A stretch of 64,000 nucleotides of DNA from Eleginops maclovinus (GCF_036324505.1 NC_086356.1:12323244-12387243), one strand, 5' to 3'; counted from the stretch's first letter, positions 1 to 12,802 are shown. Notes: a model not told the origin generated them from the letters alone. Translations and numbers: made by a program.

Positions 1-21
1 CGAGAGCTGAGGAGGACAAAC

Positions 22-31
22 ATGGCAGATG
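22..31 (+). other. possible partial first exon with ATG and splice donor
   Basis: The extreme left edge carries an ATG in a strong start context (AAACATGG, ATG at 22-24), followed after 10 nt by a donor-like G|GTGAAT at 31/32. The frame reads on for about 26 codons without a splice before stopping. This could be the start of a gene whose next exon I cannot identify, or chance. No protein family is recognisable from so few codons. Confidence 0.15.
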
Positions 32-3000
32 GTGAATGTGTCGGGGCCCGAGCTCCGTGGTTGGGAGAGAAACTAAGGAAAATCACGTTGGCTACCTAGT
101 GCTACAACCCCTGTATGTCTTTACAGTGAATTCTTTGCATGGCAGTTAAAGAATATTTATCTTTTGAAAAGATTTCTGTTTAAAACGTTGAGAGTAGCAC
201 AGATCTAAATACCAGTTGTGTCCGTGTAAACGTCCCTCTTTACCAGGATCGGTTGAGACTAAAAGTATAAAAATATTCAACCATCCACAAAGTTTACATG
301 AGAAATATTTAGTTAGTAGGTGGCGGTAGGAGAAAAAACATTTTAGTTTTATAAAGGATTTGTACGGTACTGCTGGGATGTCTGCACATAGCATATTGTT
401 GATGTCTGTTTCCCACTTGTTTGATTGTATGTTTTTTGCTGCTCAAATTACATAATGTGTGAGTGAAACTCTTTTTCTTCAGCTTCCTATCAAAATGATG
501 AAATGTAAAATAAAAAATATGACCAAACAAGGCTGACTGTTGTTCTTCACGGTACTGCAATACAATGTCATGAACAAGTAAGTGTAAAACTATTTATTTT
601 GAATCATTTAAAAAACCCCATCATGACTTAAAAGGTAATATTTAGTTTGCTGTCAACAAACAACCCATACAAATGTACACACACGCTTATTCAGGATAAT
701 CTTTTATACATTTTTGTAGATAGATTGTCAATTATTACTGATATCAAGATTAATCAGTTCCTCAAATAAAGTAACATAATCTAAACGGAGCTCCTCCAAC
801 CACTCAGTAATTTTACTTCTTTTTTGGTCATTGGAAGTGTTAGCAAGTGCCTCTATTTAATTAGCGAATCGTTAAAATGAAAAACTTTTCACAAACAAAG
901 CTTAATATTTCTTGAGTGTATGTTCATGTTGGTAATGCAATTCTGCCATAAATCAAGTAAATGTCCGTGGACTTTGAGAATGATCTGATGTAATTCACGC
1001 ATCACATTTCCACTTTATCCTCAGATGTGATTAGCACAGCTTTGTTTTAATGAGGAGTATAACTGGAACTCATTCATTTCATCACATCTAAGCACAAACA
1101 TTGTATAATGTCACATTTTCCTTAAAAAGGTTTGATCTAAATCTCACACAATAGCTGATAGAACCTCTGATAATATCAACGAAAATGTGTCTAAAAAAAA
1201 CAACAATTTGAAATCTACAAATCTACTGTTTTGATGGGAAAATCAAATGCATATTACAAAACTGCAACTGCCATATTTTGCTGTTTTCATGAAATTACAA
1301 CATCCACACCTTCCAAATATCACTTAATTGAAGAAGCAGCTGTGTGGTTTTATGGTCTGGTGCAGAATTTAACAGACGTGTGAGGATCTTCTACTTTAGA
1401 GAAGTGACACACTTCTCCTGTGAACCTGACACCAGTACAAACAAGTTCTCAAACAGATACACAATAGGAAAAAAAAACCTGGGTCGAGTTTCATCAGGCA
1501 GCTTGTCAAGATGTTTTCATCAGCATGAATCACACAACAACATTATATTCTTATTCTTACATTAACATGTTTATACAGTATTATAAATTGACTTTGTTAA
1601 CATTGTTGGGTCTTATTCATTAAAGCACATTTTGAAGATTTGTATTTAAAATATTTAAATGTTTTTATGTGTAGCTGAGTGCTGGGAAAAGCAGCTCAGG
1701 GCCTGACTCCTCCCCGAACCACTCCCCCTAATTAGAGAGAGTTTAAATGGAACCTGCTGCAATCATCCTTCCCCATGGCCCTGTCCTCATGGTCAGTGGT
1801 GCAGGTAGGCTGTCTTTGACCACATGTTGACAACAAGTTATTGTCTCTTTGTACTGACTTGCTTATATTTCCTTACAGTTGTCTGCTGACTTCCTATGGT
1901 GGTAAGTGGAGCCTGAAGGAATACAAATTGTTTGTACCACATGGCCATCCATTTTTTAACCATTGTTGTACCATTTGTTTTAGGTTTACCTGCTGCTGTT
2001 TTGTTTATTGCTGTTTTGTTCACTGCTGTTTTGTTTATTGCTGCTTTGTTCACTGCTGTTTTGTTCACTGCTGTTTTGTTCACTGCTGTTTTGTTCATTG
2101 CTGTTTAGTTTAGTTTTGTATAGTTACTTTGGTTTTGTTTAGTTTAGTTCTTTTTGCCAGCTGGGATTTTCTTGTTTGTTTAGGTTCAGTTTTTAGTCTT
2201 GGTTTGCTATTCAAGCAGAGTGCCAGTATATGGGGAGGGCTAGTCCGTATCACTGTTTGCTGTGGTGGAGATCACCGGGGAGCACGAATGAGTGACCTAC
2301 TTGCTGTGACTGGTTTGCTGTGACTGCACCTGTGAGTATTTGGTTGCACCCGAGTGTCACAAAGTAGTATGCGACCCCATTAACTGGCCTCATCTCACCG
2401 AGGTTTAACTTATTTTTCTGTTTTGATTTAAATGTCAGCTTTTACATAAAGATTTTAAAACCCTTTTGTTAGTAATAAAGATATTAAACTGTACTATTGT
2501 TTACAACGTGATGACTTTGTATTTTCTCTTTTTAGCATCCTCTTCCTTAGCTTCTCTTGTTGTTTTATTCATAATTAATAAAAGTTTATTTTCTGTACAA
2601 AACACGTCTCTGCCCCTCAGTACGAACTTGTGCCCAACTCTTTGAAGGTTTATATCTTGGGGTGCAAGTCCCCAGGTGGCGTTGTCGGTCCCCCTTTTAT
2701 TAAACTTTAATACTCTAGATTTTCACCTCACCACCCCGCCACATATGCTTATAGAACTTTTTATCCAACTACGTTCATTTTAAGGCATTAGTTACTTTTA
2801 AGATTGTGATTAGGAAAACAAAATGAAATCAACCAATTCATTGACTTATTATATCACTAAGAAGTTCTCAATAGAAATATGTATGAACTTAACTTTAACC
2901 AGCAGCAAAATCGAAGTCATTTAAGCATTATCTATTATAATCCAATCAAATGATACCATACATTGTTCTGAAATGAGCCATTTTGCAAAATCACTTTTAC

Positions 3001-5353
3001 TTCTGGCAGGTATGTGATTATATTTTGATACTATTACACATACATTTACTTAAGCACAATTTTGGATGCATGACATTCACTGTAACAGAGTGCTGCAACT
3101 TTAACTTCTGTAAAATTTGAAACATGTGACTTTTACTAAATTTGACACCAACGCCTTTTAAATAACTAATCAGTTTGAGAAAAAGGTCAAAGCTCACCTG
3201 TCAGGTGATTTAACGATCCTGAAAAAACAACACTATGTAGATGCCATGAACAAGACTTAGTAAACAATTAAAAACCTACTTTGAGTGAGCTGTGGCGTGA
3301 GGTGATCTGCAGTTCTCAGTGGAGATACCTTTCCCTGTGTTGCGAGTTGGGTGCAGCACAATCAAACCGACGGACATCACACCTCGCACATGTCAGCCTC
3401 ACGTAACATATTACACATCGTTACACTGAATTGAATCAGAAGTGATTTTCTGGACGGTTGCATCAGTTGTTTACTGCTGATTTTCCGTCAGGTTTGTTGC
3501 ATCATTGCCAATCGGTGTGAATGGATGATGGCTTGCCACAACACGTCCTAACACAAAGCTGTTTTTTATATTTCACAATTTTTCCTCCAACTAATTTTCC
3601 CGCTTTAATTATATTCGTTTTCATCCCTTGTTAAAAAAATTAATCTATTCTTCTTTTAATGGTTTATTTTATTTCCTCATTCTAATTGAGTGATGGATGT
3701 ACATTGGGCCATACCAAACAGTGTGGCATCCAGGGGGAGCTCCTAAGCCTCCACTACCCTGGTCTAGAAGCTGTGTTGGGGGATCAGGATCCCTGAAGTG
3801 TTGGGTCATCTTCCAAAATATGTTTTCCGTTCACTTTGAAAGGGAGGGCTCAGTATTGGCTCACATTTTGACAAACATACACAAGGAGAAGTTGGAGATA
3901 GGCCAGGTGCAGCAGTATTACTTCTACTTCTCTGTATCAGGTGAGTGACATTTATTTTAAACACTGCTAACTTCTGACATTTAATTTAAACACTAGTTGT
4001 TCATAAATATTTATATTTCTTGGGACAGTTCTTCAGCCTTTGGCTTTTACGGCGGCAATCTTGTGTTGTGCAGGTGAAAAGGCCGTTTTTATAGTTGGGT
4101 TAAAAATGTACATGTTACTTTTGGATACATATATAGATATATAAATGTTGACCTGGTGGAAATGTAGGCAGGTAGGCAAACACTTGTCAGCCCTTTCATA
4201 AAGCAACATTTGACTTACAACCATGGCATCGTGTGGCTATTTTTGAGTTTGTAAAAAAAAGAGGGAAATGGGTTAAGGAGTCTGAGAGTTTAAGACAGAG
4301 ACAGTAGAGAGGTATCACTTCACTAGACGACTAATTGTCAGTTCAAGGTAAGATGTTACACTTGCTATACTAAACTGCATAGAAGAACATTGAGATTTTA
4401 CAATATGCATGAGTCCACAGGGTGTGGTGCAGTAAAACAAACGTTCTGACAGAAAATAACACTTTTGTTGAAGGCAAAGTAGTTTGATACTGCAGTATCA
4501 TGTGTTACCTTTTCAGTTTGGATTTATTTAAGGGAATTATATGGGATTACTGTGGAGTCTGACAAGTTAACCAAGTTTACTTTCAAGTGCTGATTCTCAG
4601 ATATCCAGGGTGTTATCGTATCTAGAGTAACATTTGTGTTACCGAACTCCATATTAACGGTATATGTCATCATCTGAATACTGGGTGGGTAATTTAAATT
4701 TAAAGTGGAAAAGCTATGATGATCAAGCATGTTGCTCATGCTCATTCATCTTATTTGAAGAGAAAGGTTAAGAAACTCATCACACACATTGAGCAACTTT
4801 AACATGTAATTTTTATAATATTTATTTTATTTTTTAAATGATATTTGTTCTGCTATATGAATTGCAATATCAATAAATACAGGAATAAGTATCTTTTTAC
4901 TGAAGTTGGGTTTCTTTTGCAATCAAGTCCGGATCTTCTGTCTTGTTATGCATTCTTATTAAAGGTTGTGGTCAAGAAGCAGCGCCTCTTTTTCTCGTCG
5001 GATAAAGAATGTTTCTTGTGGTTTGCGGTGCATGCAGAGCCTGGTTATATAGCAACTAGCGTAATGTATCAAAGAGGGCTTAAATTGGAATAAATAAGGT
5101 TCTATCAAAATAGATAAGTCATGAACAATGTTCTCCTTTTGTATAAAGAGCAAAACGGTTAAAGCATGAAGTGTTTATTTGCCTTACTCGACATTGCACG
5201 TCCATACTGTGCAGCCTTTAACCATGTGTGTGTGTGATAAGGGATCATTGTATTTTCTTAACTGACCTTTATTTATATAACTGACCATTTTTATTATCAC
5301 ACCTGCATCCTTTTATTATTGCATCTTTTGTCTTTATTAACTAAAGCTGATAT
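32..5353. other. gene-poor interval left of the GPCR
   Basis: AT-rich sequence with only short open frames that have no recognisable protein similarity. The structure I can see is a 15-bp minisatellite near 2.0-2.1 kb. The T-rich, TTTTGTT-rich stretch around it (about 1.95-2.7 kb) may be part of an old mobile element, but I see no terminal repeats. Isolated AATAAA motifs occur (for example near 508 and 2,575) without a gene to attach them to. Confidence 0.5.
1995..2108. repeat. 15-bp minisatellite (about 7.5 copies)
   Basis: Direct tandem copies of a 15-bp unit close to GCTGTTTTGTTCACT, alternating with variants ending in TTTATT or TTCATT. The unit length is a multiple of three, so frames stay open on both strands. 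On the minus strand it reads as a repeated NKTAV-like pentapeptide, which I treat as an artefact of the repeat and not a protein. Confidence 0.85.
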
Positions 5354-5404
5354 GTGTTTGTCCTATTTATCTATAGACCTTTGTGGGCCTCTGATCCTGC
5401 TGTC

Positions 5405-6277
5405 ATGGAGATTTCCTATATCAACTCCTCTCTGCTCTTCATCTCCCACCAACCCATAAACAGCACCTCCGAGCAGACTGTTTATGAGACATGCAAAAAC
5501 ATGCCTGCTGTTCTCATTTGGTACCTAGGCCTGCAGTTCATCAACATGTTCCTGGGTATCCCGGCCAACATCATGGTGCTGTGGCTCATCCACAGGAACA
5601 AGGGGGACTCCTCCACCTCAGATATCTTCATCTCCCACCTGGCGATTTCAGACGTGCTCTTCTGTCTCATCCCTCCACTGGAGTTAGCCAACATCGTCTT
5701 CCTCACCACCAGCAGCACCTGGTACGTCCTGCGCTTCTTCTACGGCATCAAAGACTCATCGCCACTTTTGCTCTCCTGCATCTGCTTGGACCGCTACATG
5801 GCTGTGGTTCACCCAATCATTTTCACCGAGCTCAAAGACCAAAACCACAGAGCAATCCTGGCCATCATCGTCTGGATCATCACCCTGGCCTACGCAGCGG
5901 CTAAATGTGTGGGCAACATTTTCAACTTCGAGAAGGTGTTCACGGCAATGATCCTCACAGCATTTGCCTTCATGGTGTTCTGCAACATTGCCATTCTCTG
6001 GGCGCTGAGACAGTCTGGGCCCGGCAGAGACGAGATGCATCCCGTGAAGAAGAGAGCTTTCAAGATGGTCCTCATCATCCTGGCCATCATTGTGTTTAAC
6101 TACTTCCCGCCTGTCGCACTCTTCCCCTTCCAGGACTACTTCTCTCCGGACGTGTTTCGCTGCTACATTCACTACTTCGCCTTTGGCCTGATGGACTTCA
6201 GCAGCAGCATTCAGCCGATGCTCTACCTGTCCAAGGAGAAGCTCAACTGCTGCCACAGAGGCACCACAGAAAACTAA
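5405..6277 (+). CDS. class A (rhodopsin-like) G protein-coupled receptor, atypical
   Basis: Single coding exon, 290 aa, with seven hydrophobic segments. Visible landmarks are N55 in GIPANIMV (TM1), D83 in LAISDVLF (TM2), DRY at 129-131, W157 (TM4) and FNYFPP in TM6. TM7 has QPMLY (270-274) where NPxxY is usual. Sequons NSS (N7) and NST (N19) lie in the short extracellular N-terminus. The start at 5405 is preferred (GTCATGG context); an in-frame ATG at 5354 would put charged, unrelated residues in front. A splice acceptor ends just before 5377 (TTATCTATAG), so a non-coding upstream exon is likely. Odd points: position 3.25, normally the Cys of the TM3-ECL2 disulfide, is T105, although C168 is present where ECL2 begins; C30 and C253 could pair instead. 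TM5 lacks its usual Pro. The sequence resembles the nucleotide/lipid-receptor side of class A, but I cannot name the ligand or gene. Confidence 0.88.
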   Translation: MEISYINSSLLFISHQPINSTSEQTVYETCKNMPAVLIWYLGLQFINMFLGIPANIMVLWLIHRNKGDSSTSDIFISHLAISDVLFCLIPPLELANIVFLTTSSTWYVLRFFYGIKDSSPLLLSCICLDRYMAVVHPIIFTELKDQNHRAILAIIVWIITLAYAAAKCVGNIFNFEKVFTAMILTAFAFMVFCNIAILWALRQSGPGRDEMHPVKKRAFKMVLIILAIIVFNYFPPVALFPFQDYFSPDVFRCYIHYFAFGLMDFSSSIQPMLYLSKEKLNCCHRGTTEN

Positions 6278-8681
6278 TAGTCATACACGTTTTTATATTT
6301 ATGAATGTTTTATTGTTGTGATAAATAGTATGTTTTTGATCAGAGGTTGAAAATGCTGATTTGTAACTAGATGTATTGTGCGGTGGGCCCCTCATCGAGG
6401 GGTCTTATGAAACAACGTTAAAAAAGAGCATATTTTGTAAATGAATAGGTTTGATTAAATTCTCTCTACTCTAAAAACCTAGCCATGCAGATAGTTGAGT
6501 TTGTATTTGCCTGGGTTTTAGAGACATAAAAGCCAAAACAATTAGTTGATTAATCAATCATTTGACAAAATGGAAATTTAAATTGTAATGTTTTTTTCCC
6601 TTTTTTTCTTTCTCATTTTTAGAGTAAACAATTGATTGATAATAGTGAAATAATTGACACATGAACAGAGAATGAACGCAACTGTTGCAGCCCTAAGAGT
6701 TCCCAAATATCTGAATACAACGGAGGTGATCCAAATGTTGTACTTAAATTATGACAATTTCATCATTACAGTAATTTAGAGGCAAAAAGTTGTCACAATC
6801 CGTCAATTTTCCTGATTGGATTTTGAAAAGTGGTCAACCCGTGTTATGTTTGTTTGTACTTCCTGTCTCCGCCTATTTGATTATCTGATTACCTTTTCCC
6901 CTGCTGACCTTGATTTTTTTTTACTGCCTTTCACAGCTGCTTCTTGTCCTTCTGGTTAGTTCTGCCTGTATTTAAGTTCTGGTTCTCTGTCAGTGGTTGT
7001 CAGATCCTTGTATGTTGTTGTCAGGAGCATTTCTGTTCTGTTTTTGCCTTGCCCTGGCCTGCCTGGATAAGTTCATCCCCGTCCTGCATTAGGACCACAC
7101 TGCTTTGCTTGATGTTGTGAGACTCCTAAAAAGAAATAATGTCTCAAATAATAGTTGCAAGTCACAAGAAACAGCATCTAAAAGCAGTAAGTGTTGAAAC
7201 ATTTGTGTCTTCACTAGCAAGAAAACTAAACTCTTCTGTCAACATTTGTAAAGTGGTGAAAACAGTTTCTTTAATCTATGCTTCAGGGGAAAAAAACGGA
7301 AATGTCGTATGTATGCACAGGCACTGATTTACTGTATATACTGTCTTATTTTTGCTTTTTCTTGTTGTACTATATGTACAAAGAGACCTCATTGAATGTA
7401 TTTGAATGTATTTGCACTGTTGGGAACATATTAAAAAATGTAGTTTTCTTGTACACATTTTTTAATTTCTAATAAAATATACTTTTAAAGTATAAACAAG
7501 AGATACAAACATTTTTTGGTTAATTTTTCTTTTTAATTTAGACACAAAACAAACACACGTAGGTCACAATAAAGTCCAAGTGGAAAACACTCAGTTTAAT
7601 ATACGTCGATGTGCAGGTATATGAACCATTTGCCAAGCAAACAGTAGCCCTATCATAATAAACATAATGTCTAACTCTTCTGGCGTCAGCTTCCTGGAGC
7701 ACAGTGAAAACAAAACTTCTAAAAGCTCAACATTGATTTAGATCAACATGGCTGACAAAATAATTATTAATTTACTATTGAAAAATGGTCAATAGATACA
7801 GATTATTTGCAGCAGCAATATTTTAGTCACGTTATCACACAGATACATTCGTGTCAGTTCAATGGATCCGACCGCTGGATGTATAGTTAAAGTTAAATAT
7901 ACAGCAATATATTCATGATCTTTGTCATAAGTCACTGGTGCAGCACGCATTTCTAACACTCTGGCTACTACAAAGTGTTTACATGTGTGTAGAAGCATCT
8001 TACTGTTTTAATTCTCAAACAACAATAGTTATTTTGAACTGACCCCTGTGGGGATATTGTATATTCAAAATGAAAGGTAAGCACCTCAGAAAAAACCAGT
8101 GATTCGCTTCAGCAGGGTGGTTAAAAAAACATCCTGCTAATCTGACAGGCATTCAATAACTTTTCATTTTAAGCATTACATATTACCATTATTTGGTACC
8201 ATACACATGTTTAAACGAACAGTTCTTTTAGGGTCCCATTATTTTCATCAATCAAAATAAAATAATAGATGAATCATAAGTTATTGCTAAATACTTGAAG
8301 CTAACCACAGCAAATACAGACAACAGTGTATTGCACTGTACCACAAAAACACGTGCAATTTTGAGCCTGGGAACAGCAGTAAGAAACATAGGTTCTCAAC
8401 TTTTTTCTGGCACTTTGAACCACAGCACGCATCAACTGCCCTGCATTAAATCAACTCTCCTGCAGTGTGTTGTTAAAAGTACCAGATAGACAAAATACAA
8501 CCCAGGAGGTCAGGTTTGGGTAGTAGTTGAACACTAGATCATCTACAGACAGCTATAGCACTAATACTCGTATGATGTAGGCTTTGAGATGTGTCTCTGA
8601 AAAAACGAGTAAGCTTGATATTGATCAAAGATGAGTTTTTCTGAGGTTTCATATTAGTCATCTTCTATTGGTCCTTTAGTT
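6278..8681. other. interval between GPCR and zinc-finger gene
   Basis: Holds the probable 3' untranslated part of the GPCR gene (ATTAAA near 6,453), a reverse-oriented dispersed repeat at about 6,538-6,696, and a C/T-rich block at about 6,840-7,110 that may be repeat-derived. The part next to 8,681 would contain the 3' UTR of the minus-strand zinc-finger gene. No convincing open reading frame. Confidence 0.4.
6538..6696 (-). repeat. dispersed repeat family A, copy 1
   Basis: Contains the words ATTAGTTGATTAATCAATC, ATAATAGTGAAATAATT and GTTGCAGCCCT. On the minus strand these match the GCAACTAAT...GATTAATTGATTA...ATGAAATGTCA pattern seen in two plus-strand copies at 21.5 kb and 57.9 kb. I recognise the pattern as a common fish interspersed repeat but cannot assign a family name. 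The copy is diverged and no target-site duplication is evident. Confidence 0.5.
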
Positions 8682-11033
8682 CTAACTTCTATCAGTGTCT
8701 GACAGTGCCTCTGAAGCCGAAGGTCGGTTTGTTTCCGTGTCGCTGGTGCTTCCCTCGCTCTGAGCCTTCTGCTCCTTGGATGCGTGCATCTTCAAGTGCT
8801 TCTTAAGGGACGACTGGTCGGTGTAGGTCTTCCCACACTGGCTGCAGAGGAACACCTTCTCTTTGGTGTGCACCAGCTCGTGTCTCTTCAGGTGACCCGA
8901 CCTGCTGAAGCTCTTGCTGCAGAACGAGCAGCTGTACTCCTTCTCTCCAGTGTGAGTCCTCTGGTGCAGTTTGAGGCTGCTGGCCACCGTGAACTTCTTG
9001 CCGCACTCGTTGCAGCTGTATGGCCTTTCTCCCGTGTGCATGCGCATGTGTATGGTGAGGTGTCCTGCTTGGCTGAAAGTCTTCTTGCAGAGCTCGCAGC
9101 TGTAGGGCCTCTCTCCAGTGTGGATCCTGTAGTGTGTTTTGAGGTCACCCAAGCCGTTGAAACGTTTGCCACACTGAGAGCAGCAGTATGGCTTCTCCCC
9201 GGTGTGAATCCTCTCATGTATACGCAGGTTACCTGCATTGCTGAAAGTCTTGCTGCACTCCTGGCAGCTGTAAGGTCTCTCCCCGGTGTGTGTCCGCAAG
9301 TGGACTTTGAGCTGGTTGTGCTCGTTGAAGCGTTTCCCGCAGTGCGAGCACGAGTAGGGTTTCTCTCCGGTGTGTACACGTTTGTGTATCCTGAGCTGAC
9401 TGGGGTGGGCATACGTCTTGCTGCAGATGTTGCAGCAGTAGGGTCTCTCTCCTGTGTGGGTGCGCTTGTGAGACTTGAGGAGATCAGCACGACCAAAGCG
9501 CTTGCCGCAGTAGCTGCAGCTGTGAGCTTTCTCAGCGCTGTGTGTCTTGATGTGGATGTTGAGGGAGGAGGCTCGGCTAAATGTTTTCGGACAAGTAGGA
9601 CAGCGTAAGAAGTTGTCAGGAACCTCTAAAAGCTCAGGAATTGCAGCATTTTCCTCATGTGTCTCTACTTCTGGCTCCACAACCTGTGTACTCGCCGCCC
9701 CAGGGTCTATTTCTGATTGAGGGTTATACCTCAATTCATGCTTCAAAAATAAATTGTCATTGTCACCATACTCCGACAGCGCATTCTGCTCCTCCTCAGT
9801 CTTTATTGACTGTCCATCCTGCATGTTGGTGTCAGAAATAATTGTGACTTTAACTTCACTGTCATTTCCTCTGGAGTCTTGTTCGAGGCCTGTAGATGGT
9901 GGCATAGGCGCATATGCATCAGGACTGTTCAAATTGACTTCTGTGCTCTCAGTTTTCATTGGTTTCATTGTTAGATTCAGCAGGGAGGAAGGCTGGGAGA
10001 GGTCAATAGCACCACTTTCATCCAGGCCAGGCTCTGTTTTAACAGATAACAAGTTTTCTTTGGTCATGCCTACCTCTGCTGTGCTCACACATTGTTCTTT
10101 TACCATATGATCAGTCTGCAGTAAAAAGTTGGAGGAGGATATGCTTTCCCTCGTCTTGTCTTTCTGCTTCCTCCTGAAGCTCTTCTTGTCACTGCTGCAT
10201 ATCGACATCTTGAACGTACCCTGCTGCGAGTCGATAGTATAATCATTCCATTCTGAAGAGGAAAACTTTTCAATGCCATCTTGTTCACGAATATCTGTAA
10301 CAAATTCAAGGTCAAAATGATAAACAAACTAGACCGTGATTTCGAGTTTTACATATCTATATTACAGCCACAATGGCTGAGTAGCTGACAGTCACTAACA
10401 GTAACCAGTCGCACACTTTAATAGCCAGTTTTAATCAAAAACATGATATTTGTAGTATTAATTGGCGTTTCTGCATTCTTAAAACAGCATTGCAGAATAA
10501 CATTATAGGATACACATCTACTGTAGTCCACTGTAGAATTCCCTGTGTGCTACCATCATCAGTATGGGCAGCATAGTAGCCTATTACAGTGTAATTAGTA
10601 CTGTATTAAACAGTGATCTACAAGCCAATTTCCTACATCAAATGTTCATCTATGTTTAAGAGTGCTTGCAGTTTCCGTTTACTGCTGCCTTTTGTAATGT
10701 CTAGGTAAACACAATTTGCTGACTACGCAGTGGATGCTAGAACAAAAGGTCAGCGGCTGCATGAAGCTCCACTGTCGGCTGTCGAGACAAACACAGACAC
10801 CCCAACGTTATTTACATAGTGAAGACAACCATACCTCTAGAAGCAGAGTCGGTTCTACTCTGTGCTAACAGCAGTCTCTTCAGGCCCTCGTTTTCGGACT
10901 CGATCCTGTGTATTGTGCCCTGGTACTCGGAAAGGGTCCGGTCCACTGAATCCAGGATGTCGCTCACTGTGGCTTTAAATATCTCATTCAGAGATGACTC
11001 CAGGAAGATCTTTAGATCACTCGGCTTAGCCAT
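8682..11033 (-). CDS. C2H2 zinc-finger protein with ten fingers, two coding exons
   Basis: Coding exons are 11033-10835 and 10294-8682. Donor AGAG|GTATGG and acceptor TTACAG|AT join in phase 1, giving 603 aa. Exon 1 encodes a helical, heptad-like N-terminal segment ([19 protein letters not shown], then [19 protein letters not shown]) of the type found at the start of many fish zinc-finger proteins. It is not a KRAB or SCAN domain. The middle (about residues 67-300) is acidic and Ser-rich. Ten consecutive C2H2 fingers follow, mostly joined by TGE(K/R)PY linkers, from [10 protein letters not shown] to [10 protein letters not shown], then a short Ser/Thr-rich tail. Recognition-helix strings in order: [70 protein letters not shown]. 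It is likely a nuclear DNA-binding regulator; target unknown. A long plus-strand open frame over the fingers is only their shadow. Confidence 0.9.
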
Positions 11034-12802
11034 GTTAGACCGAGTAGTTGAGCACAACTCGCCAGATGGTTTGTACACGGTTGGAGGTATCAGGATAAAA
11101 AGTGGGTGTGAGCATAGAGCCCCCAGGAAGTACGCCGGCCGTTGAAGCCGAATTGGGGGATGGCCGTAGTGGTCAACCAGTGTTACTACACCTTCATTGA
11201 CGTCATTTCGTCCCAATGACTTACATGGGGAAAGCGAAGTCTGTAAATAACCTAGAACTTTTTGGGCTAAATAAACTTCTCAAACGAACACTTTTAGCCC
11301 TTATTTAAATAATTGAAGAGTAAAAGTTGTCAAATGACTGAGACGACAGCAGGAGATCGGAGAAGGGGCTAAAGGGAGCTTCAAGTGCGCACGCTCTGTG
11401 AGCAAAGGACCCGGATGATCCGGGTACTTTCTGAGTCTACAGAGTCGCTCAATTTTCGGCTTCATGCGCCATTAGGCAACTCTCATAGGAATGAACGGAG
11501 CTGTATCCAGTTCTCGTAATACATCCCTGGTGTGTGTGGTCTGCTGCTGCTGCCGTGTGCGGAACAAACAAAGCAAGGGCAGTCGCATGAAAGTGACGGC
11601 TAGATGATGGTTTTGTTTTCCTTCAGAAATGTGTAGCACCCCTTACTGGTGTGGAGGGGAGTGGTTTAGCCGGGGCCCTAGCTAACGTTACTAGGATGCT
11701 TTTTAAACAAATAACCACGGTGATAAATGGTGTTTAAATAACAAGAAGAAGAACTGCAAAATTGTAGCAGTAATACTTGGTCATTACTAATAATACTACT
11801 AATACTACTAAGTATAATCAGCTAGTACAACCACTAGCTAGCAACTAATTCACTGCAACTGCAAGGATGCTCACATAAATGCTAGGTAATGCTAATATTT
11901 TAATACCAACGGTTATCTGAATGCTATACATGCTAATGACACCGCTTACAATGTTTATTAAGGTTAGCTTGTTAGCTACACAGAGTGTGTAGCTAATTGT
12001 GATATAATGATAATGTAAAAACGTTGATTATAAACGAATTTTGATCAAACTTAATATTATTAAGGTCCTCTAACGTTATTTTCACCAAGCTAATGTGTTA
12101 GTATGCTCGAACGTTTACATAAACTTAGCTAACGGTAACAAAGAAGAACACAAGTGTATAATCATATCATTTTAATGTAATGTCAAAAGATTTACGATGA
12201 TACTTATTATAAATGCTTCTACTAATAACAAATAACGATTTCCCTGCTGCTTATAATCATGTGGCTAATGATGGCAAATTATACACAGACTAACGTTAAT
12301 GCTTGAACTATTTTTCTATTATAATCAATAGAGGGGTTAGATAAATTGAATAAAGGAAAATGTATTACTTAAAATAACTTAAAGCCGACAAAAATAAAAC
12401 AATGTGTGTAAAAACTATTAAAAGAAGGAAGAACTTAATAAGGTCTTGTTTTTATGTAAGCCTTTTAGAACAACAACCCATGTCTGAGTTAAACGGGCTT
12501 TTCTGCCCACAGTCAGACACCAAGCCAGGAAACCAAATTCAAGTGGTATCACGAGCCATGTGCGTCTTATGAATGATGTCTATTGAATCAGGGTACCATC
12601 TGGTTTTACCACATAATTCTTCATGTCATATGCAGGAATGAAGCTGAGCCACTCCCCTCACCTGTGTGCTTGCATGCCTTTAGGGAGGTGGGTGTGTAGA
12701 GGAGGCCTCTCAGGTGTCTCTTAGCTCATCCGCCAATCACAAGGTATCTTTTCTTCCTTCCTCCTCACTGTCACTCAAATTCTCTTTTCCTTTTTTCCTC
12801 AG
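11034..12802. promoter_or_regulatory. head-to-head promoter interval between zinc-finger gene and psd4
   Basis: The zinc-finger gene starts leftwards at 11,033 and psd4 runs rightwards, so this interval probably holds both promoters. It is less AT-rich up to about 11,700, then carries many short GCTA, TAGC and AACGTTA words (about 11,680-12,310). A CCAAT box sits near 12,732. There is no TATA box I would defend and no coding sequence. Confidence 0.4.

Noticed and set aside
1838..2098. Protein with repeated NKTAV units
   Set aside because: Produced by a 15-bp minisatellite; the flanks give no further coding signal.
5756..6256. 166-codon minus-strand frame opposite the GPCR
   Set aside because: Antisense of a GC-richer coding exon; composition is Glu/His/Asp-rich and without family features.
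8784..9608. 274-codon plus-strand open frame across the zinc fingers
   Set aside because: It is the exact antisense of the C2H2 repeat array; the periodic CTC/GCC codons of the fingers keep it open. No domain and no splice or start context.
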